Source: Lachnospiraceae bacterium (GTDB lineage: Bacteria; Bacillota; Clostridia; Lachnospirales; Lachnospiraceae). From it: a stretch of DNA of 64,000 bases. Below are positions 8,687 through 17,979 of this stretch, piece by piece. The stretch's first letter is position 1; every line of letters starts with the position of its first letter. The stretch is taken from assembly GCA_017618075.1 (NCBI GenBank), contig JAFZUY010000023.1:124001-188000 (forward strand), in the 5' to 3' direction. Position numbers and translations under genes: made by a program. A model generated the notes under the pieces. It worked only from the letters and a program-made list of their open reading frames with translations. It had not been told where the DNA came from and made no database searches.

Positions 8687-9457
8687 ATGAAGGGTTTGAT
8701 TATAAAAGACATAATGTGTCTAAAAAAACAACTAAGAACCTTCTCTTTCGTCCTGCTTGGCGTATTTGTTCTGGCTTTAATGTATGTTTTAAGCGCACGC
8801 TTCGGTAATATTGCCAAGGCCGGCGCGGATATGCTGTTGGATAATGATTTAACGGCAGTTGATGTGAAAAACATAGGTTCCTTTGTGCTTTTAATTTTTA
8901 TGATTATTCCGCTGTCGGCCGTTTTAGATATGACCGTTATTTTCAATGCGGACGGAGAGGCAGGATTTAACAGGATTTCGAGTTCGATTCCGTTGTCTGT
9001 TCCCAAGAGACTTCTTGCAAGATTCCTGACCATTTATGCGCTTTTTGGTATCGGAATTGTTGTTGATACGGTTTTGGCGATTATGATTTCTTCGCTTACC
9101 GATATGATGACTTTTGGCGAATTAATGGGAACGGTTGTATTCTTTGCATCGTTTCTTAGCATTTACGGAGCACTTGTTGTCTTTTTCAATATACTGTTAG
9201 GATACGGTAAGGATCAGTATTGCCAGGTATTTGCCATACTTGTGACGGTTTTGGCGGTGGTCCTTCTTAATTTAAAGAAACTGATAGTAGTCTGGAAAGT
9301 TGCAGTCCTTGAAAAAGAAATAGAGTTAAACGTTTGGGGATGGCTTGATTATATTAAGACCAAAGCATGGGTTGTTTTGATCGCAGCTGTTCTGGTAAGC
9401 GCAATTTCCTATGGCCTCTCGTTATACATAGCAGAAAGAAAGAGAGGTGTTATCTGA
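8687..9457 (+). CDS. ABC-2 type permease
   Basis: 256 residues with six hydrophobic segments and an opening MKGLIIKDIMCLKKQL typical of YtrC/ABC-2 permeases encoded beside YtrB ATPases. Four bases after the ATPase stop. The exported substrate cannot be inferred. Confidence 0.88.
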   Translation: MKGLIIKDIMCLKKQLRTFSFVLLGVFVLALMYVLSARFGNIAKAGADMLLDNDLTAVDVKNIGSFVLLIFMIIPLSAVLDMTVIFNADGEAGFNRISSSIPLSVPKRLLARFLTIYALFGIGIVVDTVLAIMISSLTDMMTFGELMGTVVFFASFLSIYGALVVFFNILLGYGKDQYCQVFAILVTVLAVVLLNLKKLIVVWKVAVLEKEIELNVWGWLDYIKTKAWVVLIAAVLVSAISYGLSLYIAERKRGVI

Positions 9458-10236
9458 TGGGTGGACTCTTATACAAAGATTTTGTCTCGATCAAGGGCAA
9501 AGCATTATCGATAACGTTTATAGTTCTGGTTATTCTCTTTTTAGTTTTCCGTGTGATCTTTTCGGGGAATTATATTAACGAAAATTTTATGGCGGTCACC
9601 GAGGCAGGAGAAATGGTTAATATGCTGGATGTAATATTTTTAACAATTCTTCCGTCTGTCTTATATGTTTTTATAATGCTGGTCAGTTTTTGTTTTAACA
9701 AAACAGTTGTTTATGATGAGAAGAACAAGGTTCGTTCATATATGCTTGCACTGCCGCTTGATAAGAAAAAATATGTGGCATCAAAGTATATTTTTGTAGG
9801 AATTCTGACATATGTATTCTTATCGCTGTATTACATTCTTTTAGTTATTAACAATGCTTTTATGAGCGATGTGGAAAGGCTGGTTAATTCGGCGAATCTG
9901 TGTATGGCAATCGCAGTTCCGAGTATGTGTCTGGTATTAATAATGCATATGGTGGACATACCGTTTAATCTTCTTTTTGGAAATGTAAAAGCCAGGACTT
10001 TTCAGACAATATTCTGGTTAATGGTAGGATTTGCAGTTGTGGCGTTTTTCCTTTTCGGAGACCTGGAAATACTGGATAAATGGGATTTTTTGAAGCTGAT
10101 TGAATGGGCCGACAAGCATGCGTTTGAATTAACCGTAGTCTCGATTTTATCACCTGTAATATCGCTTTTACTTTTTTATCTTTCATACAGAATCACGGTT
10201 TTCTTTTACGAAAGAAAGGAGGGTATGGATGAATAA
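9457..10236 (+). CDS. ABC-2 type permease
   Basis: About 259 residues, six membrane segments, opening MGGLLYKDFVSIKGKA, a paralogue of the preceding permease. I chose ATG 9457 because it overlaps the previous stop as TGATG; the longer reading from 9367 lies inside the upstream gene. The two permeases probably form a heterodimer with the ATPase. Confidence 0.88.
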   Translation: MGGLLYKDFVSIKGKALSITFIVLVILFLVFRVIFSGNYINENFMAVTEAGEMVNMLDVIFLTILPSVLYVFIMLVSFCFNKTVVYDEKNKVRSYMLALPLDKKKYVASKYIFVGILTYVFLSLYYILLVINNAFMSDVERLVNSANLCMAIAVPSMCLVLIMHMVDIPFNLLFGNVKARTFQTIFWLMVGFAVVAFFLFGDLEILDKWDFLKLIEWADKHAFELTVVSILSPVISLLLFYLSYRITVFFYERKEGMDE

Positions 10237-11146
10237 AAAACTTGAATTAAAAAGACTTCTTATATACCTTGCCTTTTCATTCGGCTTAGCATATGCGTGG
10301 TTTTTTATAACCAATATGAAATTTGAAACCTGGCAGGAAATGTCGAGTGCGAAGGAAAGTTTCATCGCACTTGGAATGCTGGCACCTTTACTAGCGCATA
10401 TTTTAACGAGACTTGTTACCAAAGAAGGTTTTAAATTATACGGAAAAGATTCCATGATGTTTGGGATTTCCCTAAAAGATAAAAAATGGATCTTCTTTGT
10501 ACTGGCAATCATACTTCCCTGGATTTATATAGAACTCGGTAATGTTTTGACGATTCTTTTCTTCAGGGAACTGTATGACCCCGAGTATTATCTGAAACTG
10601 GAAATTGATAAAAGAATTCTCTATATATATCCGCTCGCAGCGATAATCTCCGGAGTGTTTGCTTCTTTCGCGGCATTCGGAGAGGAAGCAGGCTGGAGAG
10701 GCTATATGATGCCAAAGCTTTTAAAACTTTTTGGTGCCGAAGGTGAAGGCAAAGGCGCTTTTCGCGGCAGAATCTTAGCCGTAATAATCGGCGGTATAAT
10801 CTGGGGATTATGGCATGCGCCCTTAACCTGCACAGGTCATAATTTCGGAACGGACTATCCCGGATTTCCTTATGTCGGAATTGCAAGAATGTGTCTCTTC
10901 TGTACTTTGATCGGAATAATGCTGACATTTATTACCGTAAAAAGCGGTTCCGTCTGGCCTGCGGCAATAATGCACGCGGTTTTAAATTCGGGACCAAGCA
11001 TCTTAAACGGATACATCAATACCGATCTGGCAACAACCTGGGTTACGAAATATTACAGCGGTGTCTGGCAATTGCTTGTGTTGATTGTTTTAGCAGCGAT
11101 TTGCCTAAAACTTTTATCCGGTAAAAAAGTCCCCGCGAAGGCTTAA
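10229..11146 (+). CDS. CPBP intramembrane protease
   Basis: 305 residues, about eight membrane helices, with motif EEAGWRGYM (Glu152, Glu153, Arg157), WGLWHAPL and HAVLNSG. It overlaps the previous permease by 8 bases and so belongs to the GntR/ABC operon. It is a distant paralogue of the CPBP protease at 4033-4965. Function by analogy: membrane protein or peptide processing, possibly self-immunity. Confidence 0.92.
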   Translation: MNKKLELKRLLIYLAFSFGLAYAWFFITNMKFETWQEMSSAKESFIALGMLAPLLAHILTRLVTKEGFKLYGKDSMMFGISLKDKKWIFFVLAIILPWIYIELGNVLTILFFRELYDPEYYLKLEIDKRILYIYPLAAIISGVFASFAAFGEEAGWRGYMMPKLLKLFGAEGEGKGAFRGRILAVIIGGIIWGLWHAPLTCTGHNFGTDYPGFPYVGIARMCLFCTLIGIMLTFITVKSGSVWPAAIMHAVLNSGPSILNGYINTDLATTWVTKYYSGVWQLLVLIVLAAICLKLLSGKKVPAKA

Positions 11147-11151
11147 AATAT

Positions 11152-11181
11152 AAGTGCAGTCTGTTATGGCTGCACTTTTTA
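11152..11181 (+). terminator. Terminator after the GntR/ABC/CPBP operon
   Basis: AAGTGCAG (11152-11159) pairs with CTGCACTT (11170-11177), then T run. Confidence 0.8.
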
Positions 11182-11272
11182 ATTTGTTGATTTTCACACT
11201 TTATTAAGGTAAAATATTTATCGGATAGCTGAATATTTTTTGACTTGAATTAAGTAAGAGGGGTTACAAAAA

Positions 11273-12049
11273 ATGAAAAAAATAGTAGAGATGTACAAAT
11301 GTCCAAACTGCCAGGGAAAGCTGGAAAAAACGGACGATGCAAACGTGCTTCGCTGTATGTTCTGCGGTACCGAATTTGAGACCGAGGATTCAGAACCGGA
11401 AGAAGTTGAAGTTAAGGAAGAGGAAGTAAAGGAAGAAGCTCTTCCCAAGCAGAAGATGGAAACCGAAGACGGATTTACCAAATTCGAATGGTTTGACTAC
11501 AGAACCAAATTCAAAAAACTTCTGACCGGACACGATACCAAGGATGCAATGAGAACATTTGCATACTGCACCAACGAACTCGGAAGCAGCGAGGCAATCA
11601 TAAAATTCATCAAGAGAGAACTGATTGACGAATGCGGAATATACTGCAAGGAGCATAAAGAGGAAAAATTAACAGCCTTCTTAAACAGCAAGTCAATTAA
11701 GGGGCAGATTAATCCCGATGACAATGTTATCTTTTATGTCAATAACGGAATTTTCTCATGCGGAAAACACGGATTTGTAGTAACCGACAAAAAGATTGTT
11801 TTCTCGGGCCGAAAGCCCCGTGTGATAGAGTATTCCAATCTTCGCAAACTCGCCTTTGATATGGAGTCCGATTTTGTAGACGTTCGTCTTAACAGTTCTT
11901 ATGATACATCTTTCGGAACAATAGACGGCTCGAAGAAAGCGCATGGCGCACTGGCAGCTTTAATCAGTGCCCTTGCTTTTGAAAACGAACCTGAGAGAGA
12001 TAAAATTATCGTTACCAATTACAATGATGATAACGATGACGATGATTAA
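11273..12049 (+). CDS. Zinc-ribbon protein with PH-like C-terminal domain
   Basis: 258 residues. An N-terminal zinc ribbon (CPNC at about 9-12 and CMFC about 28-31) is followed by a very acidic linker (EEVEVKEEEVKEE), a helical middle part and a C-terminal region (about 155-235: VIFYVNNGIFSCGKHGFVVT, KIVFSGRKPRVIEYSNL) that looks like a bacterial PH-like (YokE-type) domain. No membrane segment. Role unknown; its own terminator follows. Confidence 0.65.
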   Translation: MKKIVEMYKCPNCQGKLEKTDDANVLRCMFCGTEFETEDSEPEEVEVKEEEVKEEALPKQKMETEDGFTKFEWFDYRTKFKKLLTGHDTKDAMRTFAYCTNELGSSEAIIKFIKRELIDECGIYCKEHKEEKLTAFLNSKSIKGQINPDDNVIFYVNNGIFSCGKHGFVVTDKKIVFSGRKPRVIEYSNLRKLAFDMESDFVDVRLNSSYDTSFGTIDGSKKAHGALAALISALAFENEPERDKIIVTNYNDDNDDDD

Positions 12050-12056
12050 ATAATTA

Positions 12057-12085
12057 GCCTCTCCTTAACAGGGAGAGGCATTTTT
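12057..12085 (+). terminator. Terminator after the zinc-ribbon gene
   Basis: GCCTCTCC and GGGAGAGGC arms around TTAACA, then TTTTT. Confidence 0.82.
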
Positions 12086-12090
12086 GTAAT

Positions 12091-12657
12091 ATGGTGATAA
12101 TACAGTTCATAAAGGAAAATATAATATGCGACATTCTGCTCGTATTTGCGCTTCTTTCATGGGGCGTTACAATCGGCGCGATAATTGTCAGTAAAAAATC
12201 CGGTCACTATGTCTCGGGTCTTCCCGCGGTGGGCGGAATTCTTGTAATAATCGGATTTCTGACTTCGTCGGTTAAATGGCTGGCGGTTTTAGGATTACTG
12301 GATCCGTATTTGATTTATTTAATCTTTGTAGTGATTCCGGGATCGATAATAGCCGAAAGCAAAATCAAAAAATGGGAGCCCTCAGAGGAATACGACGGAT
12401 TTCCGGTTGCTGATTTTACGAGATATCATAAAAGTTACGAGGAAATCCATACACCGTTTGAAGATTCTAACGGCTATATGGTGAACTACATTAACCGTTA
12501 TATTATCATTTCAAAAGACGGCAGATACGAACTTTTAAAAGTGCAGTTTACGGACCGCATAATTGAGAGGTATGAATTCGACAGTATCGAAGAATGCCGC
12601 GAAAAAGCATCGCCCAAAGCAAAGTGGCAAAAAATGACAGGAGAAAAAGAGGCTTAA
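12091..12657 (+). CDS. Small membrane protein of unknown function
   Basis: 188 residues with three hydrophobic helices in the first half (about 12-33, 44-66, 70-90) and a soluble C-terminal half. No family recognised. The ATG at 12091 comes only a few bases after the preceding terminator and has no clear ribosome site, so the true start is uncertain and could be internal. The stop touches the start of the next gene (TAAATG), which suggests an operon. Confidence 0.6.
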   Translation: MVIIQFIKENIICDILLVFALLSWGVTIGAIIVSKKSGHYVSGLPAVGGILVIIGFLTSSVKWLAVLGLLDPYLIYLIFVVIPGSIIAESKIKKWEPSEEYDGFPVADFTRYHKSYEEIHTPFEDSNGYMVNYINRYIIISKDGRYELLKVQFTDRIIERYEFDSIEECREKASPKAKWQKMTGEKEA

Positions 12658-13866
12658 ATGAAAAACATTAAAGAGAAAAGACCGCAGGATCCGGTAAGCA
12701 GGATTGAATATATGGAAGAGCTTTATGACAGAGGCTTAAAGCTCATAAAAGAAGCAGATGAAAATCCTCTGGCATTCTTAAATTTCCAGTCCGAGATTGA
12801 AAAACTCGAGCAGTACTACGGCGACGAAAGATGGAAAAACGATTTTGCGCTGGACGAGCAGGGCAAGCTTCCGGCAGATTTAAAGCGTGGAGTTTTATCA
12901 GAGGACGGACTTTACAATCTTTTGGAAGAGAACAAAGAAGTTCTTAAAGAAGTTAAGGAAAAATATAAAGACGATCCCGAGGTTTCGGCGAAAATCAGAT
13001 TTTTAGGATACGAGGATTTTAAGAAGGATATTCTTAAGAATCACTGGAAAGTTTTCGGCGTCGAAATTTATGAGGACGGAGAATTAGCATATTCATTCGG
13101 CGATACAAAGGATAATGTTTATCCGCTATACTCATGCACCAAGAGTATTCTTTCAATCGCGGTCGGTATTGCGCTTGACCAGAACAAAATAGATTTGAGT
13201 AAAGACAGTCTTTATTATATCCCTGAAAAATATAAGGCAAATCTTTCAAAGGAACAAAAGGAAAAATGGGAAAAGCTGTCTTTGCACAGACTGATGACCA
13301 TGTCCGTTCCGGGATTTCCTTTCAGAGCGCCCGACGATAATTATATGGATTTCTCACTCGCAAACGAAGATTTTAATCCCGACGAGGTTTCGTTTAATTA
13401 CAGCAATATCTGTTCATATATTGTCGGAGTGGCATTAACCGAAGCACTCGGAGAAGACGCATGGGAATTTATCCAAAAGAATATTTTAAAACCGCTTGAT
13501 ATTACGGACGCCACTTGCAGCAGATGCTCGAAGGGCTACTTTTATGGTGCCTCGGGTATGGAAATGTCGGTAAACGATTTAAGTAAGGTCGGACTGCTTC
13601 TTTATAACAAAGGCGTCTATAACGGTAAGCGGATTGTTTCCGAAGAATACTTAAATAAAGCAACTTCAATCTTGCAGATGAACTTAGAGGGCGGTTACGG
13701 ATATTATTTCTGGAAATACCGTGAGGGATACAGCATGAACGGCAAATTTAAACAGAAATGTTATATTTTACCTGAGCGAAAGCTCATAATAACATATCTT
13801 GCAGACATTGAGGACGGCTCAAACGTTCTGCGCGACAGCATGGAAAAGCACGTCCTTGGATTATAG
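12658..13866 (+). CDS. Beta-lactamase-family serine hydrolase
   Basis: 402 residues of the class C beta-lactamase/esterase superfamily. The catalytic SxxK motif is SCTK (Ser159, Lys162) within YSCTKSILSIAVGIAL, and the YxN motif is YSN in FNYSNICSYIVG. The first 110 residues form a charged N-terminal extension. No signal peptide, so it acts in the cytosol, which is more like an esterase or peptidase than a secreted beta-lactamase. Confidence 0.88.
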   Translation: MKNIKEKRPQDPVSRIEYMEELYDRGLKLIKEADENPLAFLNFQSEIEKLEQYYGDERWKNDFALDEQGKLPADLKRGVLSEDGLYNLLEENKEVLKEVKEKYKDDPEVSAKIRFLGYEDFKKDILKNHWKVFGVEIYEDGELAYSFGDTKDNVYPLYSCTKSILSIAVGIALDQNKIDLSKDSLYYIPEKYKANLSKEQKEKWEKLSLHRLMTMSVPGFPFRAPDDNYMDFSLANEDFNPDEVSFNYSNICSYIVGVALTEALGEDAWEFIQKNILKPLDITDATCSRCSKGYFYGASGMEMSVNDLSKVGLLLYNKGVYNGKRIVSEEYLNKATSILQMNLEGGYGYYFWKYREGYSMNGKFKQKCYILPERKLIITYLADIEDGSNVLRDSMEKHVLGL

Positions 13867-13878
13867 AAAGAGGAAAAA

Positions 13879-14712
13879 ATGGAATTTAAAATAGCACTTC
13901 TTCAGTTACTTCCTGAAGATACAACAGAAAAGAATTTAATAAAGGGGCTTGAGGCCTGCAGAAAAGCTAAGGAAATGGGCGCGGATGTAGCACTTTTCCC
14001 CGAAATGTGGAGCGACGGATACAAACTTCCGCAAGAGAAAGAAGAACTGGATAAACTCACAATTCCTGCAGACGGCGAATTTGTTTTAGCATTCAAAGAA
14101 CTTGCAGCAGAACTTAAAATGGCTATCGGAATCACTCTTCTTGAAAAGCATGATCCGAAACCTTTAAACTCGGTTATTTTATTTGACCGAAACGGAAACG
14201 AAGTTTATCACTACGCAAAGGTACACACCTGCGCATTTTCGTTCGAAGGAGTTTTATCCGAAGGCGAAGATTTTTACGTGGCAGACCTTGATACCGGTCA
14301 CGGAACCGTAAAAGTCGGCTCGATGATTTGTTTCGACAGAGAATTTCCGGAAAGCGCAAGAATACTGATGCTTAAAGGAGTGGAAGTAATCCTTGCACCC
14401 AATGCATGTCCTATGGAGATTAACCGTCTTTCGGCGCTCAGGACCAGAGCTTATGAAAACATGGTTGCAGTGGCAACATGCAATTACGCTAAAGGTCAGC
14501 CCGACTGTAACGGACACTCTTCCGTTTTTGACGGAGTACCCTGGCTTCGCGAAGAGCCCGGGGTTAGAGACATGTGCGTTTTCGAAGCACCCGGCGACGA
14601 AGGGGTTTATGTGGCAACCATCGATATGGATAAACTCAGAAGACACAGAGAAGTTGATATCATGGGCGGCAAATACCGCCATACGGAAAAATACGAAATT
14701 CTCGTAAAATAG
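13879..14712 (+). CDS. Carbon-nitrogen hydrolase (nitrilase superfamily)
   Basis: 277 residues with the Glu-Lys-Cys triad of the nitrilase superfamily: Glu42 in LFPEMWSDGY, Lys114 in YHYAKVHTC and Cys151 in GSMICFDREFPE. These enzymes hydrolyse amides or related C-N bonds (omega-amidase, N-carbamoyl amidase or similar); substrate not assignable. It follows the serine hydrolase by 12 bases. Confidence 0.92.
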   Translation: MEFKIALLQLLPEDTTEKNLIKGLEACRKAKEMGADVALFPEMWSDGYKLPQEKEELDKLTIPADGEFVLAFKELAAELKMAIGITLLEKHDPKPLNSVILFDRNGNEVYHYAKVHTCAFSFEGVLSEGEDFYVADLDTGHGTVKVGSMICFDREFPESARILMLKGVEVILAPNACPMEINRLSALRTRAYENMVAVATCNYAKGQPDCNGHSSVFDGVPWLREEPGVRDMCVFEAPGDEGVYVATIDMDKLRRHREVDIMGGKYRHTEKYEILVK

Positions 14713-14721
14713 GAGAAAGAT

Positions 14722-15255
14722 ATGCTCAGATTAAGGCCTTATAAAAAATGTGATGCCGCAAAAATCATCACATGGTGCAAGAATGAAAAGACGTTTCTTT
14801 TATGGGGAGGCGAGCATTTCGGTTCGTTTCCCATAACGGAAGAAATAATGAATACAAAATATTTTGATAATAACGGTGACTGCGCAGAGCCCGACAACTT
14901 CTATCCGATGACGGCATTTGACGAAGACGGAGCAGTCGGTCATTTTATCATGAGGTACATAAAAGGAAACAACAAAATCTTAAGATTCGGATGGGTCATC
15001 GTAGATGATGCGAAGCGCGGAAAGGGCTACGGCAAAGAAATGCTCCGTCTGGGTCTTGACTATGCCTTCAATATTTTGGAAGTAGACAAAGTTACAATCG
15101 GAGTTTTCGAAAATAACGCATGCGCATACCACTGTTATCTGTCTGCAGGCTTTCGCCCGTCCACGGAACTTGAGGATTCCTTTGAGGAAATCATGGGCGA
15201 GACACAGCGAATCGTTGAACTTGAACTCACCAAAGAGGAGTTCATAAAAGAATAA
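14722..15255 (+). CDS. GNAT acetyltransferase (RimJ/RimL-like)
   Basis: 177 residues. The acetyl-CoA binding motif A reads RFGWVIVDDAKRGKGYGKEM and the C-terminal part ends in a typical VTIGVFENNACAYHCYLSAG. Nine bases after the nitrilase gene. Substrate unknown. Confidence 0.88.
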   Translation: MLRLRPYKKCDAAKIITWCKNEKTFLLWGGEHFGSFPITEEIMNTKYFDNNGDCAEPDNFYPMTAFDEDGAVGHFIMRYIKGNNKILRFGWVIVDDAKRGKGYGKEMLRLGLDYAFNILEVDKVTIGVFENNACAYHCYLSAGFRPSTELEDSFEEIMGETQRIVELELTKEEFIKE

Positions 15256-15276
15256 AAAGTAAGAGGGGGTAAAAGA

Positions 15277-16356
15277 ATGAGTTACGAAAAAGAAAGAGAC
15301 GAGGTCATTGACTGGTTAAAGCATCCGAACGAGCTCGGAAAAGCACCTTTTAAGATTGAGTTTGCAAAGGAATTTACGGATCCCGAAGGAATCCACTGTC
15401 TGATATTCAAATTTAAGACCGGAGCACTCTCACCCTGGCTTTTGGCCATTCACAGTGATTCGGGAATTTTCAGTGAAGAAGAAAAGTACGATGAAAAGAG
15501 AGACATCGAGCAGGCGCAGGCTTTGATCAATTATCTTAAGCAGTACTGGAAGAATGTTGCACTTAATGCGGAAGAAAGCAAAAAGCGTGCCGAGAATGCA
15601 AAAGCTTTCTGTGGCTTTGTTTTAAAAGCCGAGCAGAAATTCGAGCCGGAGCTTTTCTTAAAAAAATACGAGGAAGACTGGGGCGAGAAATTATTGAACT
15701 GCGATACCAATCCCGAAGACGCAGAGGGCGGAACAGCTGCATGCATTTATTCAAACGAACAGGGGTTAAATCTTGTCTTTGGTTACATGGATTTCAGAGT
15801 TCCCAACGGAGAAGCAGAAGAAAATGCACAGTTTAACTTTTTCTGGAAGGAAGCCGTTGAAACGACCAAGACCCACAAAGCACATGAAGTTGTAACTGTT
15901 ATGGGCATCGGCGAAATCAGAGATAAGGCGATGTTTTTCGCAAAAGCCCTGGTATCACTCTGCAAAATGGATAACAATATCGGAGTATATATGAACGGTG
16001 TTGTTTTCGAACCAAAGATGGTTGTTGCCATGACAGATATCATAAAAGAAAACAAACTTCCTCTGCTTGTTCTGGTATGGTGCGGAATAGGAAGGGAAGA
16101 AAACGGAGTTTCCTGCTGGAGTGACGGAATGAAGTGCTTCGGGTTTGATGAGCTCGAAATGGTAAATGTTCAGGGCAGACAGCCTTCGGAAATTCATTCC
16201 ATGATGCTTTATATCATAGATTACTGCATCAATCAGAACGTATCGTTCCACGATGGCGAAGAGGTCGGACTTTCCGCCGGCTTAAAAGCTAAGATTGTAA
16301 AATCCAAAGGCTTCAATGTGGATATGGACGGAGAAACTTTAAAGATTTCATTTTAA
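15277..16356 (+). CDS. DUF4261-like protein
   Basis: 359 residues, cytosolic. The N-terminal third is unassigned; from about residue 165 on (GLNLVFGYMDFRVPN, HKAHEVVTVMG, FFAKALVSLCKMDNNIGVYM) it resembles DUF4261 proteins, whose function is unknown. A ribosome site (AGAGGGGG) precedes the ATG. Part of the same-strand hydrolase/acetyltransferase row. Confidence 0.6.
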   Translation: MSYEKERDEVIDWLKHPNELGKAPFKIEFAKEFTDPEGIHCLIFKFKTGALSPWLLAIHSDSGIFSEEEKYDEKRDIEQAQALINYLKQYWKNVALNAEESKKRAENAKAFCGFVLKAEQKFEPELFLKKYEEDWGEKLLNCDTNPEDAEGGTAACIYSNEQGLNLVFGYMDFRVPNGEAEENAQFNFFWKEAVETTKTHKAHEVVTVMGIGEIRDKAMFFAKALVSLCKMDNNIGVYMNGVVFEPKMVVAMTDIIKENKLPLLVLVWCGIGREENGVSCWSDGMKCFGFDELEMVNVQGRQPSEIHSMMLYIIDYCINQNVSFHDGEEVGLSAGLKAKIVKSKGFNVDMDGETLKISF

Positions 16357-16380
16357 ATAATGTAACCCGGGGGAGAAAAA

Positions 16381-17565
16381 ATGGATTCAAACGGAATAAT
16401 CATCGTAAAAGGATTTGACTGGGGGCCGGCGGTAACAAAGGTCGTTATTAAGCTCGGCATAGATTTTGACAAAACCCGAAACTTTGATACGAACCTGTTC
16501 TGTGTTAAGGAAAAAAGAACGAACGCCCTTGGCACCACGAATACGGAAAGAAAAATAACCGACGTATACTATTCGGACGAATTCGGAAACCGCATCGAGG
16601 ATAAGGGTGACTATCTTTCTATCGAATTGGCATTCGGACCGGACGAAGGTTCACCGATGTATTATGATTTTCCGACCGGTTTTAACAAATGGTTTGATTA
16701 TGAGATGGTTGTAAGAACCATTTACGGACAGCAGACCAATTTAAATAATGAAAAGTTTGTCTTTCCTGAGATTAAAGACGTTGATTTAACAGGAAAGTTC
16801 ACGGGTTCGGAAGGTCATACCTTAACGTATGCTTCCTACAAACCTGAAAACGCTTCCGAAGAAAACAAGCGCCCGCTTGTAATATGGCTTCACGGTATGG
16901 GCGAAGGCGGAACCGATCCCGTGATTACACTATACGGAAATAAGGTTGTACCGCTTTTTGGAGATGAGTTCCAGAAAATCATGGACGGCGCATACGTGCT
17001 GACGCCTCAGACTCCGACCTTCTGGCTTCAGTGTAAGGAAGACATAGCCTCCTGGCAGAAAAACAAGGGCGACGATTCGATTTATTTAAAAGACTTAAAA
17101 GAGTTAATCGATAAATTTGCGGATGAAAACTATGTCGACAAAAATCGAATCATTGTCGGCGGCTGCTCAAACGGCGGTTTTATGACAATGGACCTTATAT
17201 TAAATTATCCCGATTACTTTGCTGCAGCTTACCCTATCTGCGAAGCTTTTCTTCCGAAGAAATTAAAGAAAGACCGACTTCTTCCCCTAAAAGATATGCC
17301 AATATGGTTTGTTTACGCGAAGAATGATTTTACGGTTATTCCCGCAAAATACGAAAAGCCGCTCTTAAAAATGTTCGACAAAATCGGCGCAGGTAATATT
17401 ATTGTCAGTGAATTTGAGGATGTTCACGATACTTCGGGACAGTTTGAAAAAGACGGAAAACCCTTCCAGTACTTTGGACATTTTTCATGGATTTATTTCT
17501 TCAATAACGAATGTGTTGAAAACGGCGTATCCATCTGGGAATGGATGGCGAAGCAGACGAAGTAA
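16381..17565 (+). CDS. Prolyl-oligopeptidase-type esterase with Ig-like N-domain
   Basis: 394 residues. Residues about 1-125 form a beta-rich domain like the N-terminal Ig-like domain of Est-type carboxylesterases; from about 135 an alpha/beta hydrolase follows, with oxyanion HGMGEGG, nucleophile elbow GGCSNGGFM (Ser263), acid around IWFVYAKND and His near FEDVHDTSG. No signal peptide. It ends the row of genes from 12091; substrate unknown. Confidence 0.86.
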   Translation: MDSNGIIIVKGFDWGPAVTKVVIKLGIDFDKTRNFDTNLFCVKEKRTNALGTTNTERKITDVYYSDEFGNRIEDKGDYLSIELAFGPDEGSPMYYDFPTGFNKWFDYEMVVRTIYGQQTNLNNEKFVFPEIKDVDLTGKFTGSEGHTLTYASYKPENASEENKRPLVIWLHGMGEGGTDPVITLYGNKVVPLFGDEFQKIMDGAYVLTPQTPTFWLQCKEDIASWQKNKGDDSIYLKDLKELIDKFADENYVDKNRIIVGGCSNGGFMTMDLILNYPDYFAAAYPICEAFLPKKLKKDRLLPLKDMPIWFVYAKNDFTVIPAKYEKPLLKMFDKIGAGNIIVSEFEDVHDTSGQFEKDGKPFQYFGHFSWIYFFNNECVENGVSIWEWMAKQTK

Positions 17566-17594
17566 ATCCGATTAACATAATTGTAAAAAAATTC

Positions 17595-17623
17595 TTGACA
17601 TTGCCCGAAAAAATAATTATTAT
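17595..17623 (+). promoter_or_regulatory. Promoter of the T-box leader
   Basis: TTGACA (17595-17600), 17-base spacer, TATTAT (17618-17623). Confidence 0.75.
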
Positions 17624-17629
17624 GATTTC

Positions 17630-17900
17630 ACATACGAAAAAATGCGATGAAGGAATTATGCGTCGTTTGGAAGTTTCAGAGAGCCGGTGGTTGCTGTGAA
17701 TCGGTACGAAAGAACGAAGTGCAGTCTCACTCCCGAGCAGAGCTCTCGAAAGTAACAGTAAAGAGTTCCGGCAAGCACCGTTATCAAAGCTAAAGATATG
17801 ATAGTATCTTACTGAGTGACTTATTTAAGTAAAATGGGTGGTACCGCGGAAGAAATTTCGTCCCTGAGATTAGAAAATTAATCTTAGGGACTTTTTTTGT
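17630..17900 (+). ncRNA. T-box riboswitch, specifier probably leucine (CUC)
   Basis: The leader holds the stem I landmarks (CAGAGAGCCGGTGG and GTGAATCGG), the highly conserved T-box AAATGGGTGGTACCGCG (17832-17848) and a terminator at 17860-17898. In the specifier region, CTC (17726-17728) precedes ACTCCCGAG, matching the usual specifier-A-CUC-GAG pattern, so uncharged leucyl tRNA is the likely signal. The specifier reading is by eye. It would raise expression of the two genes downstream when leucine is short. Confidence 0.9.
17860..17898 (+). terminator. T-box regulated terminator
   Basis: GTCCCTGAGATTA pairs with TAATCTTAGGGAC, followed by seven T. It competes with the antiterminator formed by the T-box sequence. 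Confidence 0.88.
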
Positions 17901-17979
17901 ATGATTACGAAAGCATCGAAGATGCGAAGTAATCCGTATCAGACATATTTATATAGTAAGAAAGAGAAAGGGAAAAGAA

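Noticed and set aside
17640-17850. A tRNA gene in the gap before 17980
   Set aside because: The GGTACCGCG and stem patterns are those of a T-box leader; no cloverleaf with CCA end.
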